DNA from: Phytophthora colocasiae | Taxonomy: Eukaryota; Oomycota; Peronosporomycetes; Peronosporales; Peronosporaceae | Length of the DNA: 64,000 nt | Reading direction: 5' to 3' | Assembly: GCA_018806915.1 (NCBI GenBank) | Contig: JAGKQI010000098.1 | Coordinates: 2,976,001-3,040,000, forward strand | Shown here: positions 21,973 to 31,969 of the stretch, one piece after another | Position numbering within the stretch: the stretch's first letter is position 1 | How the letters are laid out: each line of letters starts with the position of its first letter | The notes under the pieces: generated by a model | What the model was told of the DNA's origin: nothing | The model's database searches: none | The model's input: only the letters and a program-made list of their open reading frames with translations | Translations under genes and position numbers: made by a program

Positions 21973-22051
21973 GCTCATAACATGTACGGTCCACGCTCTC
22001 GCGTTCAAGGGGTTAAGAAGCCCAAAGTCGCGCCGTTACTCGAGTGCAAGG

Positions 22052-25000
22052 ATGCTAAAGCCGACGACAGACGCGTCGTGGGAGGTCGAGGTCTCGGAAA
22101 AGACTGGCCGACCTATCCACTGGAACGGCCAGAACTTCCAGTACTACAAGAAGCTGATGGAGCTCGCCGCGCGTAAGAAGAACGAGGACTTGTACAAGAT
22201 TCTCACTGGAAAGCGAACCTATGATGAAAACTGGTCGTCTCTGCAGAAGACCGCGTGGGAAGGCTACCAGCTGGATCTCCAGGAGCTGATCTTTTCGTCC
22301 GTGTGCACCGACATGGGGCAGCAGTTGATGTCCCTGTCGGACGGCTCAGCGATGTGGAAGCACCTCTGTGAACGGTTCGAGGGTACGGCGAACGAGCAGA
22401 CGCGTGCGATGACCAAACGCCAACTCTACGCGCAGTTGGAGGCAGCTCGGTGCAAGCAGACTAATGTGGAAGGACACCTGAACTACATGTGCCGACTGCA
22501 CGAGAGACTCAAGACGGTCGGGATGACCCTCGACGACGCAGTTTCCTGTGGGATGCTGGTGTCGTCGCTTCCCTCCAACGAACGATTCGACCGTCTGCGT
22601 GGATTTGTGGACTCAGGGATGGACTGTGTGAACACGCCAGAGAAAGTGGTGGCGATGGCTATCACGTTCGACAAAGCAAACAAGGCCGACGGCCAGCTGA
22701 ATCGTTCATTCGGCGGTGGTAAGCAAAACTCCGGCCCAGCCCAGCAGAACAAGCCACAAGGCGGAGGAGGAAACAAGAAGTCCGAGCACAAGGACTCCAA
22801 GCGCGATGAAGTACAACATCAACGAGATGAAGACAGACGAGCAAAGAACTGCTTCGGCTGTCACAAGCCCGGTCACCAGAAAAAGGACTGCCCCAACGCT
22901 GACGGCGGTGGTGGCGGAAACGGTACCGGCAGTGGAGGGGTAGCAGTGGAGCAGCGGGAAGCAGCTCGGGCACTGGACTATTCTCATTTAGCTCAGGAAT
23001 CACTGGATCCGCTTTGGGGCGGACAGTTGCGGGAGAACGACGCAGTGATATCCGCGGAGGGCGGTATGAGCATGATGCCACTTCAGCAAGTCTCGCTGGG
23101 AGTGGAAGTGATGGCTGTGACATAGCCAGTAGCCGTGGAGCGACGAAGAACAAGACCGTGTACGCACCCGACATGTGGGTCTTCGACTCCGCAGCCAATC
23201 GACACCTAGTTGGTGACAAGCGCTACTTCGTCGAGTATCGCAGTCTCACGGCAGCAGAGCGGAAGGAGGCTACTGTACAAGGGTACAACGGAAAGTCTTC
23301 ACCGGAGGGAGTAGGAGCTATCGACTTGTGGGTGGAAGTGAACGGAGGTCACGTCGCGCTTCGCCTCGAACAAGTCTACTACTCACCCAAGCGACCGAAT
23401 CTGATGTCGCAGTCTGTTGCAAGAAGCCAAGGATTCAAGGTCGAGTACGATGATGAGACGGTCATGTACACACTGTCGAAGAACAACGCTACGGCTTTAC
23501 AAGCGCCGCTGGACAAGCCATGCGGTCTGTGGCTATTCTCTGCCAAGAACGAATTCCTACCTGGAAACCGTAGTCCACTGGTTCCAGAGGCCATGGTGAA
23601 CTTTGCACTACGAGACGGCGTAGCGGATCTCCAGTGTTGGCACGAGAGACTCGGTCATCTGTGCCCACAGCACATCAAGAAGATGGCTGAAGAGGGACTC
23701 GTCGAAGGCATGATGATACGCCGACGCCAGTTCGACATGTGCGAAGCTTGTCAGCTCGGGAAGAGCCGCGCGAAGCCGGCGCAGAAGCATCTGGACCGTG
23801 GTGTCACAGAGAGGAATCAACTCGTGTTTGCTGACTTGTTGTTCCCGCCTACGAACTACAACTGCACAAGATTCAAGTCGATACTGGTGATCATGGACGC
23901 CCATACCCGATACATCACAGCGTATCCAGTGAAGAATAAGACTGGCCAAGAAGTCAACGCACTGATTCGTCGATACGTAGCCTGGGCGGAGCGACAGTGT
24001 CCTGGATGCAAGGTGAAGCAAGTGTTCACAGACTGTGGTGGGGAGTTCACGAATGGAGAGATCACCGCCTGGTATCAGAGTCACGGGATTGTGCACTCAA
24101 CGACGCCACCCAACACATCGCGGCTCAATATGGTTGAACGAAGCCACCAGACGCTGTGCGGAATGATGAAGACAATGCTGAAAGAGTCGGGGCTACCGAC
24201 CTCGTTCTGGGTGGACGCGCTACACTACGCAGTGTACCTCAAGAATCGGTCTTACTCGGCTCCAATCTGCAACACACCGTACGAGGCGATGTGGAGCCGA
24301 AAGCCGGACATACATCATGTGAGGAAGTTCGGCGCGTTAGCCTACATGCACAAGAAGGTGGGCCCGGCACGTCACAAGTTTGCTGACAACTGCCGCGTGG
24401 GATTTACGCTGGGATACCGTGAAGGCACGCTGGGATGCAAGATGTACTTCCCTACGGAAGGCACCGTCCTGTTTGGAGGGCAAGTCACCGTAAACGAGCA
24501 AGTCATGTACAAGGACCGACATGAAGCAGACTATGAAGACAACGTTCGCGAGTGGGCAATCGCTGCGTATCCGGACCTAACGAGCACGGGACGCCAGGAT
24601 TACGACCTGCCGGCCGTAGGAGGGCGAGAGCATGAAGCTGAAGAACTCCATGATGCGACAGATGACGAAGAGAATGCCGAAGAAGGTGAAGAAGATCGTC
24701 CTGACGTCCATTATGGAAGTAGTCGTACTGATGTGCATGGTGGAAGCTGGATCAACCGTCAACCCCCGATACTAAGTGACGAGATGGTGTTCACACAGCC
24801 GCAGCCTGAATCAGAACCAGAACCAGTGCACCAAGAGGTTGATGAGCTTGTGGACGTCGCCGACGCTGATGCCGCCAACGTCGAGGAAGTCGACGAGGCC
24901 GACACTGAAGAAGTCATGGAAAAAGATCAAGCTGAACACGACCAAGAAGATGATGTCGGAGATGATGAATCTCTTCACGGAGCTATGGCTGATGTACCTG

Positions 25001-26899
25001 ATGACATTTCGGTGGAAAATACTGGGGATATTGAGCAGCAGAGTGATGACAATCAAGTCGTTGACGAAGCAGATGACGTTACGGAAGTCGAGGAAGCCGA
25101 ATATGACCCACCAGTACTCTCTGGTCATCGCCGTGTACGCGAAGACGAGGAATCGGTCATTAGCGGAGAGGCAGAACTGAAGCGAACCAGAACGGGACTA
25201 ATCGCTATAACTGAAGATGAAGAGGAGGATGCACGTGAGGAGTTCTACGTGTATGCCGCCATCGCAGCAGTCTCCATGATGGAAGAAGAACCCAAGCATC
25301 GACTTTGGCACGAGTCAGAGGTGAGCTTACCACGCACGTTCAAGGAAGCAATGTCGTCACCGCAGCAGAAGGAGTGGTGGGCCGGCATGGAACGTGAACT
25401 CGCAGCCATGGAAGAGAAGGACGTCTTGGAGCTGGTCCCCGAAATCGAGATGCCTGAAGGGAAGCGTGCTCTACAAACGATGTGGAGATACCAGATCAAG
25501 ACGGACAATAGTGGAAATGTACTACGCTTTTGCCCCAGATTGTGCGCTCGAGGTGATAAGCAGGAGCCCAGAGTTGATTTCCTGGTGATGGAGACCTTCT
25601 CCCCAGTCGCACGGATGGCATCGTTTCGGCTGTTCGTGGCGCTATGCATCCTGCTGGGGCTGGATCCGTTCTCCTGTGATATCAATACGGCATATTTAAA
25701 TGCAAAGTTGAAGATCGTACACTTTATTCGCCGCATTGCTGGTTCCCGCCTCGGAAAGGCTGGGTGTACAAGGTGAAGCATGCAATTTACGGCTTGCACC
25801 AGAGCGGACGTGAGTGGTACGACGAGCTGAATGAGTGGTTGGCAGGAAAAGGATGGCGCCGCTGCACGACGGAGCCGTGTCTGTATGTCTACACCAAGGA
25901 CGACGTTATCGCGATCCTGCTGGTCTACGTGGACGACTTGATTTGTGGAACAAACAGCGAGACCTGGAAGGTGGAATTCTTTGAGGCTCTCAATGCCAAG
26001 TATGGTATTAAGGACCAGGGACGTCTGCAGAACTACTTAGGCATTCAGATTGACTGGACGGAAGATGGAGTATTCCTGCACCAGACCAAGTATGCCAAGG
26101 ACGTGCTTAACCGATTTGGATTTGGAGATGCTCGAGGCTGTCGGTCACCGATGGACCCGAACATCAAGTTGGCCGCAGCTCCAAGTGATGAGCGTGAAAA
26201 GGAGGTCGGGATCGACTACCGCGCCGCGATCGGATCACTAATGTATATCGCAACTAGCACAAGACCGGACTTGGCGTATCCAGTGGGTTATCTAAGCCGC
26301 TTTGTTGGAAATCCGACCATCCAACACGGCGGAGCCCTGAAGCGAGTCCTACGTTACCTGGTTGCAACCGTGGGTCACGGTGTGTTTTTCAGCCAGCCTA
26401 CTGGAAAGCGACCAACACAGTACAAGGTCATAACGGTAGATGGCTACTGCGACTCAGACTGGGGAACTGTCCCGACACCAGGAAGAGCGTCACAGGCTAT
26501 GTGATGAAATTTGCCGGTGGACCTGTGGCATGGGCTGCACGCAGACAGGGTGTCGTCGCTCAAAGCACAGCGGAGGCCGAGTACGTCGCGTCTTGCGAGG
26601 CCTGCATGGAGGGAAAGTCACTGACAAACATTCTAACCGAGGTGCTACCAGATTTCGGTGTGGAGTTCAAGCTTGGAGTGGATAACCAAGCTGCCATCGC
26701 GCTGGCATCGAACCCGACTTACAGTCGTAAGACTCGACACATCGAACTCCGATTTCACTATGTTCGGGAGCAAGTCAAGCAGAAAGCAGTCACGATTTGG
26801 AAGATAATTGGTGAGCTGAACCCTGCTGATCTGCTGACGAAGCCCCTAAGTTTCCCAAGACTCGCGAAATTGAAGGCTCTGGTGGGTATGAAACCTTAG
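22052..26899 (+). pseudogene. Copia gag-pol polyprotein, outer copy, three frameshifts
   Basis: Starts at ATG 22052 (MLKPTTDASWEV) with the same domain order as the inner copy. Breaks: near 22936 (a run of five G reduced to four after GTGSG), near 25745 in reverse transcriptase (the same defect as the inner copy), and near 26464 in RNase H (again five G reduced to four, in CDSDWG). The position where the inner copy breaks (14378) is intact here. The YVDD motif, the integrase D-D-E and the RNase H STAEAEY remain readable. Ends at 26897-26899 with GMKP. No single full-length product is possible. Confidence 0.92.
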
Positions 26900-27029
26900 T
26901 TTCGACTAACTCGCCGCGAGGAACGCCGCACGAGTTATGGCGGAATGCTGAAGAACCAAATGGATCTTGCTGGCTCAAGTGGTGAGGAGTAAGTTCCGAG
27001 AAGCATTGCACACGTCCTCGGAGGGCGGG

Positions 27030-27286
27030 TGTTAAGTTGAGGCTCAACATGGGAACGTGGAGCGCTGGACAAAGCTTTCTCTAGCGCAGACCTGAGAGGC
27101 TGCACTGCAACCTGGGAAAAACTCAACGATGGACGAATAACCCCGTGTGAGCTTAGTTCGTGGCTGCTGCATTCGAATCCGCAGTAGCATGCACTTGTAG
27201 GAGCTCGGAAAGCCGAGCAAGTTTAACTTTAATTCATTCAGTCTGAAATTTACTCCAAGGAGCGCAAGCGCACTACAAATTCAACA
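27030..27286 (+). repeat. Outer Copia 3' LTR (257 bp)
   Basis: Identical to the assembled outer 5' LTR. Followed by target duplication GAGAC at 27287-27291. Confidence 0.95.
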
Positions 27287-27987
27287 GAGACCCCTCACAA
27301 AATGAAAAGGTCTCCAAGGACCTGCCCTGGTTCTCGTTCACGATGGGCATTGCAAATCCCAACTCGGTCAACTTGGCCTTGAGAAGAGTTTCGGCTTCCG
27401 TCAAATCTTCAGGGTCGACTTCTAACCCGAAAAGGAAGTCGACATCACCGCCCAAAGCACTTAGCATTGACGTGGAGGAGGCATGGGTCGTATATCGGTT
27501 GGCCATATTCTCGGACTTTCCAATTTTCATGACGAAGAGCGGTCCGTCATACGCATCGTTATTAAACGAGTACGTAGACCCACAATGAAGCGCGTAGATC
27601 CCAGTTTTGGCGTCCTCTGGGGTCTTGTACAGCAACCCAGGATCTTGAGGGCCGTTATAGACTATGTAGTCCATTGGTTCGCCGTTCGCTGAAAGCCCTG
27701 GGAAGAATACGTTCAAGTACCATTTGTACATCACATTCAAGAGTCCCTCAAACGCGAAATGCTCTCTCCAGGTTTTCGCAAAGTCCACGTGGGTTTTTCG
27801 TTATCCCCTTCAACAGGTCATCCCAAGCGATGAACGGGGCTCCATCCACGTATTCGATTTCGGGGAAGAACAGCGTGAAGTGTCGTAGAACTTTGTGCGC
27901 GACCCGCTTGGTGTCTTGAGGACGAGTGGACCATGCAACGAATTTTTTGCGGCGGTGTTGTCGCCCAGTGTTTCTGCGTCTTGCCAT
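27287..27987 (-). pseudogene. N-terminal part of the split GIY-YIG/T5orf172-like gene
   Basis: ATG 27987 opens with a basic N-terminus (MARRRNTGRQHRRKK). The first frame follows the intact paralogue at 42732 down to KNPRG, where a one-base frameshift (about 27790) moves coding into the next frame (FAKTWREHFAFEGLL). The core pattern is GIYALHCGS ... FVMKIGKSENMANRY ... LFGLEV ... EAETLLKAKL, like GIY-YIG nucleases of the T5orf172/MUG113 type: G-x-Y, K-[IV]-G-x-S, R, E. The Copia insertion follows SFCEGS. The gene is dead twice over: frameshift and insertion. Nuclease function is inferred from a motif pattern only. Confidence 0.7.
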
Positions 27988-28078
27988 CTTCAGAGTTAAA
28001 GTGAAAATGAAATCCTGCTCGGTACTTGAATTACATCTTTTTCTGCCACTTTGTACAACTATAATCTATAAAAGAGAA

Positions 28079-28181
28079 CGAAGTGGCAGTTCTAAAGAGA
28101 AGTTGTACGAAGTGTTAAGAACGTGTTCTTAGAACGTGTTCTTAACACTTTGTACAACTTCTCTTTAGAACTGCCACTTCG
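28079..28181. repeat. Foldback (MITE-like) element, 103 bp
   Basis: Two roughly 51-base arms are nearly perfect reverse complements (arm starts CGAAGTGGCAGTTCTAAAGA), with a few mismatches near the centre. GAA precedes and follows it, a possible 3-bp duplication. It marks the breakpoint of the truncated methyltransferase; related words (GCCACTTTGTACAACT) also occur just upstream at 28045. Confidence 0.8.
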
Positions 28182-28527
28182 GAACCTGGAGTACGGGACT
28201 GGCTGTAGCCCAATTGCGAAGGAGATTGAAGCATTAGAGAAACTCCAGGCCGGACCGGAAGGAGCTAACGGTGCTACTGAGTTGATTGTCGGCTCGGACG
28301 TCATTTATGCCCGTGAGGTGGTGCCTCTACTCTTCTGGACAGTGGACAGGTTGCTGTCGTCCGGTGGTGTGTTCCTCATGTGCTCAAGCTTCTGCTACGA
28401 TGAAGAAACAGAGAGGGAGATCGACGTGCAGAGCGCCAAGTATGGGCTCAACAGGGAGATCATCGAGTGCTCGCTGAACGAAGCAGGAACCCGGATCCAG
28501 AGTTTTAAGCGGACAGCGACCAGGTAG
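28182..28527 (+). pseudogene. Protein methyltransferase C-terminal fragment (METTL21/Methyltransf_16-like)
   Basis: The frame emerges from the foldback repeat (LRNLEYGTGCSPIAKEI) and stops at 28525-28527. It contains LIVGSDVIYAREVVPLL and SSGGVFLMCSSF, typical of the C-terminal half of class I lysine methyltransferases of this group. The SAM-binding N-terminal half (GxGxG) is missing, and no start codon or upstream exon was found, so this is a 5'-truncated remnant. Confidence 0.65.
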
Positions 28528-28639
28528 ACAGATACTTGGTCTCTATTGTTTACCCAATGGCCTGTCCTGACCGTCCGCTTCCACTCTGTACGAGCAGGGT
28601 TCTATTGGCTCTGGACACGGCAGTAGTTAGCTCTTTCGA

Positions 28640-28653
28640 CATTCAAACATTTT
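28640..28653 (+). promoter_or_regulatory. Oomycete initiator-like promoter of the first SDR gene
   Basis: CATTCAAACATTTT resembles the oomycete initiator plus flanking element (CATTYYNCAWTTT), about 95 bases before the ATG at 28748. Confidence 0.5.
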
Positions 28654-28747
28654 CGCATCTTTTCGAGAACCTCGACGGCTCCCGTCCCAGCCCAACGACA
28701 CCCGATAAACCTTCCCAGTTGGTATTTTGCCAGAACAACGTCCAGCT

Positions 28748-29749
28748 ATGGGTATCAACGCCAGCAAAAGTACCGAAGCTCAGCCCCAAGTCCCCAGCAA
28801 CTGGAGTGCAGCGGACATTCCGTTGCAACACGACAAGATCGCTATCGTGACAGGCGCCAATTCCGGAATCGGCTACGAAATGGCACTCGAGCTCGCACGC
28901 AAAGGAGCGCACGTGGTCTTAGCCTGTCGTAACGAAGAGCGTGGACTCCGTGCTCAAACCGACATCCAAGAAGCTCTAGCGTCGACTCCACAGGCTGGTT
29001 CTGTGAAGTTCATGCGCGTGGACATGGGCGACTTGACCAGTGTCAAAAGTTTCTGTGAGGAGTTCCACAAAACTTACGATCGACTGGATGTGCTCATTAA
29101 CAATGCTGGGATCGGAGGGAGTACGTACACCAAGACAGCGGACGACTATGAGCTGATCTTCGCTACGAACTACTTGGGCCATTTCGCTCTAACTGCACAG
29201 CTCTTGGATCTCTTGAAGAAAAGTGCAGACGCACGCGTCGTCTCTGTGAGTAGTTTTCTGCATTGGTACGGGTCGTGGGTCTTCGACGAGGACAAAATCA
29301 TGGTCACTAGCGAGAAAGAACACGGACAACTGGGAACGTACTCGGTCTCAAAGCTCTGTCTCCTGCTCTTCACTATTGAACTGGATCGTCGTCTGAAAGC
29401 TGCTGGGATCAAGAACATCACGGCTGCAGCGGCTCACCCCGGCTACTGCGACACTAAGATCATGAAGAAGTCGGCCCAGAACAACAGTAGTTGGTACTGG
29501 TCGCTCAATTTCTGGGTTTCGAGTCTGTTTCCACCGCAAAGTGCACCAAAAGGGGCGTTGCCTGCTTTGTACGCTGCTACAGCTGATGGTGTTTTGGGCG
29601 GAGATTACTACGGGCCGAAGTACCTGGAGATCTACGGACACCCCATTCGTGAAAACCCTGCCCAGCTAACCAAGTCCGAGGCAGCTGCGGCCAAACTATG
29701 GGCCTACAGCGAGAAGCTGACGCACCTTAAGGTTAACGTAACCAAGTGA
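28748..29749 (+). CDS. Short-chain dehydrogenase/reductase, RDH/WWOX-like (copy 1)
   Basis: Intronless, 333 residues. Classical SDR motifs: TGANSGIG near residue 35 (cofactor), NNAG, catalytic serine in SVSS, and YSVSK. An arginine after the second strand (LACRN) points to NADP(H). The closest known relatives by pattern are retinol-dehydrogenase/WWOX-type enzymes; the substrate is unknown. The N-terminus is MGINASKS, matching the N-myristoylation signature MGxxxS with a following lysine, so membrane anchoring is plausible. The start was set at this ATG because an upstream in-frame extension lacks conservation with its paralogues. Head of a cluster of paralogues. Confidence 0.88.
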   Translation: MGINASKSTEAQPQVPSNWSAADIPLQHDKIAIVTGANSGIGYEMALELARKGAHVVLACRNEERGLRAQTDIQEALASTPQAGSVKFMRVDMGDLTSVKSFCEEFHKTYDRLDVLINNAGIGGSTYTKTADDYELIFATNYLGHFALTAQLLDLLKKSADARVVSVSSFLHWYGSWVFDEDKIMVTSEKEHGQLGTYSVSKLCLLLFTIELDRRLKAAGIKNITAAAAHPGYCDTKIMKKSAQNNSSWYWSLNFWVSSLFPPQSAPKGALPALYAATADGVLGGDYYGPKYLEIYGHPIRENPAQLTKSEAAAAKLWAYSEKLTHLKVNVTK

Positions 29750-29900
29750 GCTGGCCGCTTACGAGAAGATCAAGTTGTTCTACAACATAATCGACAAAAC
29801 CGCATCATCAAGATCTACGTCTTCAACTTGCGCTTAATCGATTGCTCAGCTCTTGTCATTCTCCAAAACAACTCAAACATCTCACCACCAAGACGAAACA

Positions 29901-30875
29901 ATGAAGAACCGCTCGCCTGTGCCTGACAACTGGGATGCGTCTCACATCCCGTCGCAAAAGGGGAAAATCGCTATTGTCACTGGAGCCAACTCCGGTATCG
30001 GCTACGATACGGCTCTAGAGCTCGCACGCAAAGGTTCCCACGTGATTCTGGCCTGTCGAAATGAACAACGTGGAGGTGAAGCTGAGAGTCAAATGCGTGA
30101 AGCTCTGGCGTCCTGTCCTGAGGCTGGTGAAGTGGAGTTCATGAAGCTGGATGTGGGGTCACTCAGCAGTGTGCAAGCTTTTTCCGAAGAATTCAAGGCG
30201 AAGCACAACCATCTCCACTTGCTGATCAACAACGCTGGCGTCGCTGGAGGTGACTACGCACTGTCAGAAGACGGATACGAGCTCCTGTTCGCCACCAATC
30301 ACCTCGGACACTTCGCATTGACATCACAGCTCTTTGATCTCTTGAAAAGGAGCTCTTCGTCACGTATCGTGAATGTCAGCAGTCAGGCTCACCACCAGCC
30401 AAAGATCTTCGACGAAAACGAGATCATGCTCATGAGTGGGGAGAGATACTCTCCGATGCACAATTACGGCACCACGAAGCTCTACAACATCATGTTTGCA
30501 AAGGAGCTGGGTCGTCGTATGAAGGCAAACGGAGTGGAAGACGTCACTGCCGTCGCTTGCCACCCGGGACTGTCAGTCAGTGGTCTTACGTCCAAGACTG
30601 CCGATGCAAGCAGCAGTTGGCTGTGGTGGTTCTTCTATAAACTCGCAGCGTACTTCCCAAGCCAGAGCTCTCAGATGGGAGCTCTTCCGACGCTGTATTC
30701 CGCTGTTGGAGACGACGTCGAAAGCGGGGACTTCTTCGGTCCAAAACATTTGGGGTTGTATGGCTACCCAGTTCGTGAAACCCCGTCGGAACTGAGCGAC
30801 TCCGAGGATGCAGCCAAGAAGCTATGGAGTTTCAGTGAGAAGCTAGCCAACCTGTCCTTCGACGTTAGCAAATGA
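29901..30875 (+). CDS. Short-chain dehydrogenase/reductase (copy 2)
   Basis: Intronless, 324 residues from ATG 29901 (MKNRSPVPDNWDASHIPSQ). TGANSGIG, NNAG, NVSS and YGTTK are present. It lacks the MGxxxS start seen in copies 1, 4, 6 and 7, so it is probably soluble. Same strand as copy 1, 151 bases downstream. An initiator-like TCATTCTCCAAAAC lies just upstream at about 29855. The substrate is unknown. Confidence 0.88.
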   Translation: MKNRSPVPDNWDASHIPSQKGKIAIVTGANSGIGYDTALELARKGSHVILACRNEQRGGEAESQMREALASCPEAGEVEFMKLDVGSLSSVQAFSEEFKAKHNHLHLLINNAGVAGGDYALSEDGYELLFATNHLGHFALTSQLFDLLKRSSSSRIVNVSSQAHHQPKIFDENEIMLMSGERYSPMHNYGTTKLYNIMFAKELGRRMKANGVEDVTAVACHPGLSVSGLTSKTADASSSWLWWFFYKLAAYFPSQSSQMGALPTLYSAVGDDVESGDFFGPKHLGLYGYPVRETPSELSDSEDAAKKLWSFSEKLANLSFDVSK

Positions 30876-30938
30876 AGCACAAACAATTCAGAGAAACCAC
30901 ATTAATTCTAATACCAATGTGTTTCTAGGATGTCAGAA

Positions 30939-31910
30939 CTACTTTCCCACTGTAAACGTCAACTGCGCCAGCTTCTCACTGTAAGCCCAAAGCTTCTTCG
31001 CCGCCGACTCGGACTTGCACAGTTCCGCAGGTTCATGACGAACAGGAGTTCCAGAGTTTCTGTCTTTAGGTCCAATGTAGTCCCCTCCAACCACTCCTTC
31101 CCCTGTAGCAGCATACAGTGTCGGCATGGCCCCCATCTCGGGCGTCTTCCCCCCAGGTAGCAGCGTCACCAACTTAATCAACAGCCAGTAGAACCAATTG
31201 GAGTTCGCTGCAGCCATGTTCGCCCCCAAGTTGGTCGCCACATATCCAGGATGACACGCTACGGCCATCACGTTTTCAACAGCAACAGCTTTCAGCCTCC
31301 GGTCCAGTTCCAACGTGAAGAGGATGTTGCAGAGCTTCGTCTCCCCGTACGTCTGCAGCTGGCCGAACGTCTCCTCAGTGGCCATGATCACGTCCTCGTT
31401 GAAAGTCGCTTCTCCTTTCTTGTGCAATCCACTGCTAACATTGACAATCCGTGCAGCTGAGCTCCGTTTCAATAGATCAATGAGCTGTGCCGTCAGTGCA
31501 AAGTGACCCAAGTGGTTAGTAGCGAACATCCGCTCGTATCCGTCCACCGACAGCGCGTAGGATCCGCCCATGACACCGGCATTGTTCACCAGTAAATCCA
31601 AGCACTCATGAGCCTTTGTAAATGCTTGAGCAAAGCTCTTGACGCTTGTCAAATCACTCACATCCAGTTGTACGAACTGCACAGATCCCCGATCTGTTTC
31701 GGTGCCTACAAGTTCGTTCAATTTGGCTGCAGCTTCGAGGCCTTTAGCTTCGTCTCTGCAGGCCAACACCACGTGGGCCCCTTTCAATGCCAACTGCAAC
31801 GCAGTCGCATAGCCGAGACCAGAGTTCGACCCCGTTACGACCGCCACTTTGCCATGAAGCGAAGGGATCTGAGCGACGTCCCAAGCAGGAACAGCACGAG
31901 CATCCGTCAT
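30939..31910 (-). CDS. Short-chain dehydrogenase/reductase (copy 3)
   Basis: Intronless, 323 residues, with ATG at 31910 (MTDARAVPAWDVAQIPS). TGSNSGLG, NNAG, NVSS and YGETK are present. The C-terminal region is one block shorter than in its paralogues (GPKDRNSGTPVRHEP). No MGxxxS start. It converges on copy 2 with 63 bases between stops. Confidence 0.88.
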   Translation of the reverse strand: MTDARAVPAWDVAQIPSLHGKVAVVTGSNSGLGYATALQLALKGAHVVLACRDEAKGLEAAAKLNELVGTETDRGSVQFVQLDVSDLTSVKSFAQAFTKAHECLDLLVNNAGVMGGSYALSVDGYERMFATNHLGHFALTAQLIDLLKRSSAARIVNVSSGLHKKGEATFNEDVIMATEETFGQLQTYGETKLCNILFTLELDRRLKAVAVENVMAVACHPGYVATNLGANMAAANSNWFYWLLIKLVTLLPGGKTPEMGAMPTLYAATGEGVVGGDYIGPKDRNSGTPVRHEPAELCKSESAAKKLWAYSEKLAQLTFTVGK

Positions 31911-31969
31911 GTCGGAAAATACAACTTAAAAAATAAATGTATTCCTTACGACATAACTCCATTGTCTTC

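Larger units (their letters stand above)
17853..22012 (-). mobile_element. piggyBac DNA transposon, apparently complete (4,160 bp)
   Basis: TTAA flanks both ends (17849-17852, 22013-22016), and the termini are inverted repeats CCCCTTGAACGCG. The element carries one intron-containing transposase gene on the minus strand with a fully consistent reading frame. It lies just inside the outer Copia leader; the inner Copia copy shows the same site empty. About 370 bp of noncoding sequence at the left end contain CGTGTAT words at 17950, 18009 and 18058. The right end has a 36-bp palindrome. Intact ends and frame suggest recent arrival; activity is not shown. Confidence 0.92.
12049..27286 (+). mobile_element. 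Outer Copia LTR retrotransposon, carrying two later insertions
   Basis: The plus-strand element starts with LTR piece 12049-12210, resumes at 17751-17845, and ends with an intact 257-bp LTR at 27030-27286. The two LTR pieces add to 257 bp and are identical to the 3' LTR. Flanks are GAGAC on both sides (12044-12048, 27287-27291). A polypurine tract (GGAGGGCGGG) precedes the 3' LTR. A second Copia copy lies in the 5' LTR (12211-17750) and a piggyBac element just after it (17853-22012, TTAA at both ends). Without them the element would be about 5.5 kb. It lies inside a GIY-YIG-like host gene. Confidence 0.93.
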
